Assembly (NCBI GenBank): GCA_003566775.1 | Contig: PXBW01000318.1 | Coordinates: forward strand, 1-50,907 | DNA length: 50,907 nucleotides | From: a candidate division WS1 bacterium | GTDB taxonomy: Bacteria; Armatimonadota; Zipacnadia; Zipacnadales; UBA5352 | Direction of reading: 5' to 3' | Shown here: piece after piece, positions 41,023 through 48,797 of the stretch | Position numbering within the stretch: the first letter of the stretch is position 1 | Layout: every line of letters begins with the position of its first letter | Made by a program: the position numbers and the translations under genes | The notes under the pieces: generated by a model | The model's input: the letters and a program-made list of their open reading frames with translations, nothing else | Databases searched by the model: none | What the model was told of the DNA's origin: nothing

Positions 41023-42183
41023 TCAGATGCGCTCGAACGTGAGCACGACGTCCAGGGGATCACCGAAGTCGTCCAGTAGCGTCAGTTCGGTGGTGAGGAC
41101 ATTGCCTACCACATCCCAGGCGTTCATCACAACGGGTTCATCGAGGTTGAGCGTCAGCACACCGGCGTCGCTGTTCCAGGTGCCCACCTCACCACTCACG
41201 AGATCCTCCCCTGCGTAGTCAGTGGTGACCACGGTTCCATCGGGGTAGAAGTGAATCAGCATGCGATCGGTGCCATCTTCCTCCGCCCAGTCGAAGATCA
41301 GTCCGAGAGGGACGTCCTCGCCATCAACCGTGGCGGAGATTGTCTCCCATTGGCCGACGAGCGAAGCGTCCCGCTCCCCCGCCGGAGCGAAGGCCTCAAG
41401 TCCGAACTGCACAGTAGAGCCATCAACGTTGAGGAATGTGAGTGAGGCGCTGTTGATGGAGTACGTACCGAGCATGATCGCCCCATCCACGATTAGGGCT
41501 ATCGCGCCTCCGCCGGTGGCCCATGAGCCCGCGGCGATCCCCTCGATGTCGATGCCATCGAGGGCATAGATGACGAATGAGCCATCGTCGTTGACCGCCA
41601 TCACGAAATCATCCGCGTTACCCATTTTGAAGAAATCGGCGGGGGCAACGTCGACTCCGTTCACCCGGACGTCGGATACATTCCATCCGCGCACCAGGGC
41701 CTGATCCCGCTCTGTAAGCTCCGCCACTCTAACCCAGCGGAGGAGGAGTTGCTCGCCGGGTGCCTCAGGCGGTGCATCAATGGTTACAGTGAGGATGTTC
41801 TCATCGACCGTGTAGGTTCCGGCAACCGGATCCTCATCCCCGAACTCTATGGCAAACTCTCCAGCCTCCGCTGTCCACGTTCCGGTGCTGGTGTCAGCCA
41901 CACTCCCATCGGACTCGAAAAGACGTTCAGTGATGCTCCCGTCTGCACCGAAGTTGATTGTCATCCTGACTTCATTCTCGTCCCAGCCCATTGCCTCCCC
42001 GGGAGCCACATTCTCGCCGTCCAGCAGAGCCTCGAAGATCTGCCATTCACCGACCAGTGCCTGATCGATGGGATCGCCGTTTATGGGGTCACCATTAACA
42101 GGATCACCGTTGTCACTGCCCCCGCAGCCCACCAGACCTACCACGAGCACAAGTGCTGCGATGATGTAGAGAGACCTGCGCAT
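41023..42183 (-). CDS. Lipoprotein with three lipocalin-like repeats
   Basis: A 386-residue predicted lipoprotein: ATG 42183 opens 'MRRSLYIIAALVLVVGLVGC' with lipobox Cys20. A short linker of NGDP units follows, encoded by near-identical 15-base repeats at ~42066-42115. Then come three homologous beta-rich modules of ~110-120 residues, beginning 'ALVGEWQIFEALLDGENV', 'ALVRGWNVSDVRVNGVDV' and 'SLVGQWETISATVDGEDV'. 'G.W' near each start, alternating strands ('GTYTVDENILTVTID') and size resemble lipocalin-like domains found in secreted bacterial proteins. A ligand is unknown. The ribosome site (AAAGGTGG) is weak and 14 bases away. The long ORF to 42318 is not used since the signal would be buried. 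Confidence 0.8.
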   Translation of the reverse strand: MRRSLYIIAALVLVVGLVGCGGSDNGDPVNGDPINGDPIDQALVGEWQIFEALLDGENVAPGEAMGWDENEVRMTINFGADGSITERLFESDGSVADTSTGTWTAEAGEFAIEFGDEDPVAGTYTVDENILTVTIDAPPEAPGEQLLLRWVRVAELTERDQALVRGWNVSDVRVNGVDVAPADFFKMGNADDFVMAVNDDGSFVIYALDGIDIEGIAAGSWATGGGAIALIVDGAIMLGTYSINSASLTFLNVDGSTVQFGLEAFAPAGERDASLVGQWETISATVDGEDVPLGLIFDWAEEDGTDRMLIHFYPDGTVVTTDYAGEDLVSGEVGTWNSDAGVLTLNLDEPVVMNAWDVVGNVLTTELTLLDDFGDPLDVVLTFERI

Positions 42184-42387
42184 CCTAAACAACCACCTTT
42201 CTGCGGATTGCTGCTGCTTACACGTTGCATTGGCATTTGCATCGCTATTCCCCGCACTTACTCGCGGCACATTTCGTGCCATTGCGCACACATTGCCACG
42301 TCCGCGCGGGGAAGTCAAGCTTCACCGCTCCTGTGCAGATGGCAGTATGTGACACACTCAGGGATGGAGCGAAGCCGTGGCAAGCTC

Positions 42388-44220
42388 TCAGTGCACGAGT
42401 CGAAGCACAGAGGGCGTGCTCCGTCCGAACTGGACGGCTCCCGCGTCAGGGGCGTCACCGTCGAAATACCCGGGCTCCATCCCGGGCAGCGCGTCACTGC
42501 GATGACCCATCACCTCGAAGGGGCGCGAGAGGTCGAGGCCAAGGTTCCGCGCAGGGCTCTCCGCAACAGGCTCGAAATCGAGTGGCGCGTCGAATGACCG
42601 GGAGGTGTCACCGTCCACGATCGCGTTATGCTGTCCCACCCATGCAGCGCCGCCGTGTGCAATCGAGCCTATTACCAGGTTATGATCGACCGGCCCCATC
42701 ATCGCGGGGTCGGTCACGAAGTCCGACGCGCCTCCAAGCGCGGTGTCAGCGGCGAAAACGTTATTGAGCAGCCAGATCCCGGGCGTGCCACCGGCATCTA
42801 CCGACCAGCCTGAAGGGCTGAAACCGATCCGTCCGCCGACGAAACTATTGTGATAGAGGTAAAGCTCGGGGTGGTCGGCTCCTTTCGCCATCTCCCGCGC
42901 GGTCCAGTGGACAAAGACGTGTGTTCCCAGGCCGGGCCGTTGCCAGGAGAGGTTGCGGTAATGATACTCTCGCCGCTCGCCCGGCAGCGTGTTGTTGTAG
43001 TGATGGAGGCGGAAGTTGATATTGCAGTCGTATACAAGGTTGTCATGCACGTGCAGGTCCACCGAGCCACGTTGCCCCGCCTGCGACGTGAGAATACCGA
43101 TACTCGACATGCCATGGATTGTGTTGTGATGCACCCGCGTGTCACGATTGTCACTAAGGGAGATGCCTATCAGTCCCGAGTAGATATGATTGCCCGCGAT
43201 CTCGTTGCCGGGGCCGGCGCCGCGCACGAGCACCCCGCGATCGTCGGAACTGCTCGGCCCCTGTATGTACTTGAAGACGCGGTAGATCCGGCAGCGCGTG
43301 GCGGTGTGTCTCGTTCGCTCCCTGGTCCCCCATGCCCCGGGATCGTCGTGGCCATGGTAGTTGAGGGTCATCTCATTATTGCGCACGGTGTTGTGTGCCG
43401 CTCCGGCGGTTATCACTACACGATTGTGTCCGTTGGACAGGAAGCAGTCCTCGACAGTATTGTGCCGTGCATCCTCGCCCCGAATCACCACGCAGTCCTC
43501 GGCGTTGGTTATGCGAATGTCGCGGATCGTCCAGTGGCTTACATCTTCAAGACGAATGCCTCCACCAGCGGGCGCGGCGCGCAGGTCCATTCCCGTCGGA
43601 TCATCCTTATCGCGAAATCGGATGTAGGTCACACCCTCATACGCTCCGTAGATCACCTCAATGCCGTCCCAGAAGCCGAGTTCATCAACGTAGTGACTGA
43701 CCTCCTCCTCGACGGGGGCGTCGGAGGGAAGAGCGAGGTACTCGAAGCCGATGCCCGGCTCCATGACGCGCCTGTCGTGCATGCGCAGCACCTGTCTGCC
43801 GTCGAGCGTCATCGAGTACGGGACGAAATCAAGCTCTGCGGTCTTGAAAACACCCTCACCTATCTCCGGCGCGGGTCGCCAACCGGTCACCGGCACTCCG
43901 ATGTCCAGAACGGTAAGCCACTCTCCGTCAGGGCCGCGCTCACCTTCGAGTGTGATCGGGCGGTCCGGCTCGCCGGATACAGTCGGTGTGATGATCTCCC
44001 CCCAGATTCCGGCATGAATGCGAATGGTGTCACCGGGGCCCACAGCTTCGAGCGCAGAGGAGATGGTACGCAGTGGTGCCTCATCGGTGCCGGGATTGTC
44101 CTCCGCCCCTTCGTGTGACACGTGTATTATCCTCGCCTGTGCCGCCTCTGCGCCAAGAAGCAGTGCGGCGATGCAGAGCACACGCGTAAGCCTCTGGGTG
44201 AGATGCCATTCGTGACCCAT
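42388..44220 (-). CDS. Secreted right-handed parallel beta-helix protein (polysaccharide lyase-like)
   Basis: A 610-residue exported protein. ATG 44220 ('MGHEWHLTQRLTRVLCIAAL') is chosen because a signal peptide ending 'AEAAQA' follows; the 694-residue ORF would bury it. The mature chain starts 'IHVSHEGAEDNPGTDEAPL', the common 'DG.GT.A.P' opening of beta-helix proteins. PbH1-type repeats follow: 'WTIRDIRITNAEDCVVIRG', 'HNTVEDCFLSNGHNRVVI', 'HNTVRNNEMTLNYHGHDD', 'NEIAGNHIYSGLIGISLSDN' and more. This is the fold of pectate, alginate and chondroitinase-B-type lyases and of some glycoside hydrolases. Substrate unknown. Two long antisense ORFs across it are shadows. Confidence 0.85.
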   Translation of the reverse strand: MGHEWHLTQRLTRVLCIAALLLGAEAAQARIIHVSHEGAEDNPGTDEAPLRTISSALEAVGPGDTIRIHAGIWGEIITPTVSGEPDRPITLEGERGPDGEWLTVLDIGVPVTGWRPAPEIGEGVFKTAELDFVPYSMTLDGRQVLRMHDRRVMEPGIGFEYLALPSDAPVEEEVSHYVDELGFWDGIEVIYGAYEGVTYIRFRDKDDPTGMDLRAAPAGGGIRLEDVSHWTIRDIRITNAEDCVVIRGEDARHNTVEDCFLSNGHNRVVITAGAAHNTVRNNEMTLNYHGHDDPGAWGTRERTRHTATRCRIYRVFKYIQGPSSSDDRGVLVRGAGPGNEIAGNHIYSGLIGISLSDNRDTRVHHNTIHGMSSIGILTSQAGQRGSVDLHVHDNLVYDCNINFRLHHYNNTLPGERREYHYRNLSWQRPGLGTHVFVHWTAREMAKGADHPELYLYHNSFVGGRIGFSPSGWSVDAGGTPGIWLLNNVFAADTALGGASDFVTDPAMMGPVDHNLVIGSIAHGGAAWVGQHNAIVDGDTSRSFDAPLDFEPVAESPARNLGLDLSRPFEVMGHRSDALPGMEPGYFDGDAPDAGAVQFGRSTPSVLRLVH

Positions 44221-44442
44221 GATGAACCGCCTCTCCGATTCCACATCTACGCCTGGGCCGGGGCCTGGAGTTGAACTTCCTTGAAGGCGGTCCGATTCCT
44301 CCTGCACCACTCCCCATTCTGACCCGTGCCATGCCGTTGGCTCATCCTCACGACATGGACGGCCTGGCATCGGCGCTGATCCCTCGGTAATCTGCATCCA
44401 GTGAAGGTCAAAGGCCGACTTGCCAGCACGGTGCACACAAAA

Positions 44443-44470
44443 GCGGAGCGCCCAATTGAGGGCGCTCCGC
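44443..44470 (-). terminator. Intrinsic terminator of the por operon
   Basis: Perfect 11-bp stem GCGGAGCGCCC (44443-44453) / GGGCGCTCCGC (44460-44470), loop of six, followed on the minus strand by TTTTGTGTG. It lies 56 bases after the porB stop. The rest of the gap 44221-44525 holds no gene. Confidence 0.88.
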
Positions 44471-44525
44471 ATGTGTGCTGTCTGCTTCTACTGCACGACG
44501 GACCTATGGGCCGTCGAGTGTCGCT

Positions 44526-45455
44526 TCAGTCGCCTGCCTTGTTCTGGAGCTGCTCCCACTTCCAGTCAACCCACTCCTGGACGGCTTTCCGCACCTCGGC
44601 ACCCTCATCGGTCCGGAAGAGGTGTCGGAAGCGCGCCTGAGGCTCGAGGAACTCCTCGATGGGCTTCTTCTCCTTCGGCGTGTACGTGATGTTGTACTCG
44701 CCGTACTCCACCTCGTAGAGTGGCCAGATGCAGGTGTCCGCGGCGAGCTGGGAGATCTCCGGAGTCAACGCGCCCTCATGGCCCCAACCGAGCGGACAGG
44801 GGGCGAGCACGTTGAGGAACGCCGGTCCCTCCAGTTCGAAGGCCTTCTCAGCCTTGCGCGTGATATCCATCCAGCGGCCGGGAATGGTCTGCGCGACATA
44901 CGGAATGTCGTGCGCGGCCATTATCTCGGTCAGGTCCTTGCGATCCTGATTCTTGCCGGGGATCACAGTGCCCGCCGGACTGGTGGTGGTGTGCGCGCCC
45001 TTGAGCGTCGCCGATGAGCGCTGCACGCCCGTGTTCATGTACGCCTCGTTGTTGAGACAGACGTACACGAAGTCATGACGTCGCTCCGCGGCGCCGGAGA
45101 GTGCCTGCAGGCCGATATCGTAGGTGCCGCCATCGCCAGCGAAGGCGACGAACTTGTAGTCGGCGTCCTCGTCGATCTCACCCTTGGCCTTCCGCGCCTG
45201 GTACATCGCCTCCACGCCGGAGATCGCGGCAGCCGCATTCTCGAAGGCTATGTGTATCCACGGGATCTTCCAGGCGGTGTACGGGAAGATCGTGGTTGAT
45301 ACCTCGAGACATCCGGTGGCGTTGGAGGCGAGCACCGGCTGCTCTGTGGCCATAAGTATCTGCCGGACGGCGATCGGCTCGCCGCAACCCGGGCAGAGGC
45401 GATGACCACCAGTGAGAAGTTCCTCTCGGTGTGACAGTTGCTTGAGGTTAGGCAT
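44526..45455 (-). CDS. porB: Pyruvate/2-oxoacid:ferredoxin oxidoreductase, beta subunit
   Basis: A 309-residue thiamine-diphosphate subunit. 'LCPGCGEP' (Cys21, Cys24) begins the [4Fe-4S] ligand set. 'AGDGGTYDIGLQALSGAAER' and 'VCLNNEAYMNTG' form the TPP/Mg2+ motif (GDG...NN). With PorA, PorC and PorD it oxidises pyruvate plus CoA to acetyl-CoA and CO2 and reduces ferredoxin, or runs in reverse. It is the last gene of porCDAB, closed by a strong terminator. Related 2-ketoisovalerate oxidoreductases share this architecture, so pyruvate is the likeliest but not proven substrate. Confidence 0.95.
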   Translation of the reverse strand: MPNLKQLSHREELLTGGHRLCPGCGEPIAVRQILMATEQPVLASNATGCLEVSTTIFPYTAWKIPWIHIAFENAAAAISGVEAMYQARKAKGEIDEDADYKFVAFAGDGGTYDIGLQALSGAAERRHDFVYVCLNNEAYMNTGVQRSSATLKGAHTTTSPAGTVIPGKNQDRKDLTEIMAAHDIPYVAQTIPGRWMDITRKAEKAFELEGPAFLNVLAPCPLGWGHEGALTPEISQLAADTCIWPLYEVEYGEYNITYTPKEKKPIEEFLEPQARFRHLFRTDEGAEVRKAVQEWVDWKWEQLQNKAGD

Positions 45456-45466
45456 GGTCTATCCTC

Positions 45467-46672
45467 CTACTCCCTCAGGCCCAGGAAGCTGACAGGCTCC
45501 GTGGGCTGCCCGGCTTCTGCGACCTCATGCAGATCGTCAAAGACGCTGCTGAGGTCCTCGGGCAGAATCTCACGGCCGCCCAGACCGTAGATGTAGTTGT
45601 TGGTGGGAATGATGTTGCTGTAAGTGACCTGCGCCGAAGTGATCTCGTGGTAGAGCGGACCGGCATGTGCGCCGAATGATGACGCGCGGTCCAGCACCGC
45701 CACCGCAGATGCGCCCGAAAGCGCGTCGGAGATCTCCTCGGCAGGGAAGGGCCGGAAGGCGCGGATCTTGAGCATCCCGGCCTTGACCCCATTGTCACGC
45801 TGTGCCTCCACGACGTCACGCAGCGCGCCGCAGGTCGAGCCCATCGCCACGACGATGAAGTCTGCGTCGTCGGTCATGAACTCCTCGATCAGGCCATACT
45901 CCCGGCCGAACGCCTCACCGAAGCGCTTGCCCTGATCGATGATCGCCTGCTTGGCAGGCGGATACGCCTCCATCTGCGAGCGCTTATGCTCGAAGTAGTA
46001 GTCATAGAGGTCGAGCGGGCCGTACGTCTGCGGATTATCGATGTCAAGCATCGGATTGTCCGGCTTGTACGGGCCGACGAATTCCTGAACGTCCTCGTCC
46101 TCCTGGACCTGAAGCAACTCGTACGAGTGCGACAGGATGAAGCCGTCGAGACAGCTCATCACCGGAAGGCGCACATCCATGGTCTCACCGATGCAGACGC
46201 CCTGAATGAGGTTGTCGTAGGCCTCCTGCACATCCTCGGCGTATAGCTGGACCCAACCGGTGTCGCGCGAGCCCATGGTATCCGAGTGATCGCAGTGGAT
46301 GTTGATGTTACCTGAGAGCGCCCGGTTCACCACTGTGAGGATGACCGGCTGCCGCAGAGAGGAGACCACATAGAGGATCTCCCACATGAGCGCGAGACCG
46401 TTCGCTGAGGTGGCGTTCATCACACGACCGCCTGCGACGGCGGCGGCGAGACAGGCGCTCATCGCCGAGTGCTCCGACTCAACGGCGACGAAGTTGGTCT
46501 CAACCTTTCCATCTGCCACATACTGAGCGAATGTCTGCACGATCTCAGTTGACGGGGTGATCGGATAAGCTGCCACCACGTCGGGATTGATCTGGCGCAT
46601 GGCTTCCGCCACGGCTTCGTTGCCCTCAAGCGCAACCTTGTTGCCCTTGACCGCGGCCTTTGTCTCTGCCAT
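45467..46672 (-). CDS. porA: Pyruvate/2-oxoacid:ferredoxin oxidoreductase, alpha subunit
   Basis: A 401-residue subunit with the pyrimidine-binding TPP domain ('GNEAVAEAMRQINPDVVAAYPITPSTEI'), the family hallmark 'YPITPSTE' and 'VESEHSAMSACLAAAVAGG', and the C-terminal transketolase-like domain ('KAGMLKIRAFRPFPAEEI'). I use ATG 46672, preceded by GGAGGATTAACA; the ORF to 46753 extends into porD. It overlaps no gene, as the porD stop is 3 bases before its ATG, so translation is tightly linked. Length equals that of the archaeal and Thermotoga alpha subunits. Confidence 0.96.
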   Translation of the reverse strand: MAETKAAVKGNKVALEGNEAVAEAMRQINPDVVAAYPITPSTEIVQTFAQYVADGKVETNFVAVESEHSAMSACLAAAVAGGRVMNATSANGLALMWEILYVVSSLRQPVILTVVNRALSGNINIHCDHSDTMGSRDTGWVQLYAEDVQEAYDNLIQGVCIGETMDVRLPVMSCLDGFILSHSYELLQVQEDEDVQEFVGPYKPDNPMLDIDNPQTYGPLDLYDYYFEHKRSQMEAYPPAKQAIIDQGKRFGEAFGREYGLIEEFMTDDADFIVVAMGSTCGALRDVVEAQRDNGVKAGMLKIRAFRPFPAEEISDALSGASAVAVLDRASSFGAHAGPLYHEITSAQVTYSNIIPTNNYIYGLGGREILPEDLSSVFDDLHEVAEAGQPTEPVSFLGLRE

Positions 46673-46674
46673 TG

Positions 46675-47013
46675 TTAATCCTCCTCCGCCTCGAAGGTCT
46701 CTTCCGGCTCGAACTGGCCACCGGCGACCATCTCTATGCAGTCCTTGGGGCATACCTCGGCACAGATCCCGCAGCCCTTGCAGTGCTTGTCGCTGATCGG
46801 GAGACCCTTGACTGATTCGTCCTCAACAGCAATTGCGATGTCGGGGCAGTAGATCCAGCAGAACAGGCAGTCGATGCACTCCTCGTCATCGCGGACGGGA
46901 TGCTCATTGCGCCAGCCACCCACGCTGTACTCCTCCGCGTTGCCTGCCTGCGGTATGATGCCGCCGCGCTCCATCTCGTGCCACTTAGCATCCGGAGCGT
47001 ACACCTTCTTCAT
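46675..47013 (-). CDS. porD: Pyruvate/2-oxoacid:ferredoxin oxidoreductase, delta (ferredoxin) subunit
   Basis: A 112-residue 2[4Fe-4S] ferredoxin-type subunit. Two classical cluster motifs are visible: 'CIDCLFCWIYCP' and 'CKGCGICAEVCP'. It passes electrons from the TPP/cluster centre of PorB to external ferredoxin. Its start overlaps the porC stop by 4 bases (ATGA). The Glu-rich C-terminus ('FEPEETFEAEED') is extended. Family length is ~100-110. Confidence 0.96.
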   Translation of the reverse strand: MKKVYAPDAKWHEMERGGIIPQAGNAEEYSVGGWRNEHPVRDDEECIDCLFCWIYCPDIAIAVEDESVKGLPISDKHCKGCGICAEVCPKDCIEMVAGGQFEPEETFEAEED

Positions 47014-47579
47014 GAGGTTGCCTCCTCGTAGGCCCGGTCGAGTGCCGCGTAGTTCGACTCAATGGCCGACTTTGAGAGCTTCTCGCCCAGGCGCTTGTCA
47101 ACAGCGTTCTTGAGCGCCTGCAGCGGCACAAGTTCAACCGCCTTGAGCATCGCGCCGAGCATCGGCGTGTTGGGGATCGGGCGGCCGATCGTGTCCATCG
47201 CCACCTGCGTGGCATTGACGACGAACACATCCACGTTGGGATTCGCCAACTGTTCTCTAATTTCGTCGGACGTCTTCTCGGTGTTCACAATCAAGACGTC
47301 ACTGTCGTCCATCCCCTCGGTCACATTCTGCGTCTCCAGCAGCGTGTCGTCGAGGACGACGACGATGTCCGGCTCACGAACGCTCGACCTTACGCGGATC
47401 GGGGCGTCACTTATGCGGACGAACGACCTGATTGGGGCGCCGCGGCGCTCAGCGCCATATTCGGGGAAGGCGTTGATGTTCCAGCCTTCCTCGGCGGCGG
47501 CCACGGCCAGGATGTATCCGGCGGTCTTAGCGCCCTGCCCACCCCGCCCGTGGAAGCGGATTTCGGTCAATTCTGCCAT
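47010..47579 (-). CDS. porC: Pyruvate/2-oxoacid:ferredoxin oxidoreductase, gamma subunit
   Basis: A 189-residue gamma subunit of the 2-oxoacid oxidoreductase. 'IRFHGRGGQGAKTAGYILA' is the glycine-rich CoA-domain signature at the N-terminus; 'FPEYGAERRGAPIRSFVRI' is the second hallmark. It starts the porCDAB operon, with GGAGGGTAGTCC before its ATG. The four-subunit separate-gene form is typical of Thermotoga, archaea and many anaerobic bacteria. Confidence 0.96.
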   Translation of the reverse strand: MAELTEIRFHGRGGQGAKTAGYILAVAAAEEGWNINAFPEYGAERRGAPIRSFVRISDAPIRVRSSVREPDIVVVLDDTLLETQNVTEGMDDSDVLIVNTEKTSDEIREQLANPNVDVFVVNATQVAMDTIGRPIPNTPMLGAMLKAVELVPLQALKNAVDKRLGEKLSKSAIESNYAALDRAYEEATS

Positions 47580-47639
47580 GGACTACCCTCCTCGGTTGTC
47601 ACCTTCACTCCAGCGGTTGCTGGTTGGTGGCAGTTACTG

Positions 47640-47667
47640 CCCGGCGAGAACGAGACTCTCCGCCGGG
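47640..47667 (-). terminator. Possible terminator after recR
   Basis: Arms CCCGGCG (47640-47646) and CGCCGGG (47661-47667) pair perfectly, with AGA/TCT extending the stem across a bulge. It lies just beyond the recR stop at 47673 and before porC. The T-run is weak. Confidence 0.45.
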
Positions 47668-47672
47668 TTGCG

Positions 47673-48281
47673 TCATTCGGACATCTCTGTGCGTCCCTGC
47701 AAAGCCCGCGCCACGGTCACCTGATCGGCGTAGTCGAGATCGGCACCGACCGGCAGACCCAACGCAAGACGCGTCACGCGGATGCAGCCCATCTCAAGCA
47801 GCACCTCGCGCAGAAATTCAGCGGTGGCATCCCCCTCGACGGTTGGCGGGGTGGCAAGGATCACCTCACGCACCGCAAGATCCTCCACCCGCTCCAGCAG
47901 TTCATTGATGCGCAGATTACCCGGTCCAACACCCTCGACAGGGGATAAGACGCCGTCGAGCACGTGATAGAGGCCCTCGTACTCCCCGGCCCGGTCGAGG
48001 GCGACGAGGTCCTTGGCATCCGCGACCACGCAGATAACGTCGGTGTCACGCCGGTCATCGGTGCAGACCGGACACAGGCGGCTTACCGACCAGTTCCCGC
48101 ATTCGCCGCAGCGCCCGATATCTCCGTGCAGATCCCCAATCGCACGGGCAAGCCCTGCGGCGTATTCAGGACCGGCACCCAGCAGATGAAACGCCAGTCG
48201 TTGCGCGCTTCTCGGGCCGATGCCGGGAAGCGTCTCAAGTTGATCTATCAACTCCCGAATGGGTTCGGGATAGCTGAGCAT
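47673..48281 (-). CDS. recR: Recombination mediator protein RecR
   Basis: A 202-residue RecR, which with RecF/RecO loads RecA on gapped DNA. The helix-hairpin-helix 'LETLPGIGPRSAQRLAFHLL' is at the N-terminus, the zinc finger 'CGECGNWSVSRLCPVC' follows, then the Toprim domain ('VICVVADAKDLVALDRAGEY', 'GVLSPVEGVGP'). The C-terminal Walker-B-like 'LALGLPVGADLDYAD' is also conserved. It is the third gene of dnaX-ybaB-recR, an order widely kept in bacteria. Confidence 0.97.
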   Translation of the reverse strand: MLSYPEPIRELIDQLETLPGIGPRSAQRLAFHLLGAGPEYAAGLARAIGDLHGDIGRCGECGNWSVSRLCPVCTDDRRDTDVICVVADAKDLVALDRAGEYEGLYHVLDGVLSPVEGVGPGNLRINELLERVEDLAVREVILATPPTVEGDATAEFLREVLLEMGCIRVTRLALGLPVGADLDYADQVTVARALQGRTEMSE

Positions 48282-48384
48282 CCAGGTTCTTCCGCCTCAG
48301 TAACAATACTCATAAGACACGATCAAATGCGTCCGATGCGTCCGGACAGTGTCGCTTGCCGGGTCCACACCGGCCGGGCACAGT

Positions 48385-48714
48385 TCAGAGGAACTCGGGA
48401 AGCTCCATTCCCATGCGAGCGAGCGGCAGTGCCTCAGAGAGCTTCTCGCGCTTAAGCTCGGTGGCCTGGCGTATCGCCTCGCGCATGCCCGCGCACACGA
48501 GATCCTGGATCAACTCGCAGTCTCCCTCTTCGATCACTGCGGGATCGATCGCGACATCGAGTATCTCACCCAGACCGCTTACGGTCACTGTGACTGCGCC
48601 ACCACCGGCGCTGCCCTCAACCTCCACCGCGCGCAGTTCCTCCGTGGCGGCCAGCATGTCCTGCTGCACACCCTGTAACTGACTCTCGATCATCTTCTGA
48701 AAGGGATTAATCAT
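48385..48714 (-). CDS. ybaB: YbaB/EbfC family nucleoid-associated protein
   Basis: A 109-residue small dimeric DNA-binding protein. I choose ATG 48714 ('MINPFQKMIESQLQGVQQDM') with GGAGCGACAG before it, over 48774. 'VEVEGSAGGGAVTVTVSGLG' and 'EILDVAIDPAVIEEGD' are the family core. YbaB shapes the nucleoid and may act with RecR in repair. It sits between dnaX and recR as in many bacteria. Confidence 0.95.
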   Translation of the reverse strand: MINPFQKMIESQLQGVQQDMLAATEELRAVEVEGSAGGGAVTVTVSGLGEILDVAIDPAVIEEGDCELIQDLVCAGMREAIRQATELKREKLSEALPLARMGMELPEFL

Positions 48715-48797
48715 CTGTCGCTCCACATTTCGTCGTCTGGAGTCAACCCCCGAGGAGTCATTCTTCGCGATCACCCTCGGGACCTCGTTTTCTCTGC

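Noticed and set aside
42850-44118. 422-residue plus-strand ORF opposite the beta-helix gene
   Set aside because: Shadow ORF in GC-rich sequence; the minus-strand product has a signal peptide and repeated beta-helix motifs, and the plus frame has no recognisable domain.
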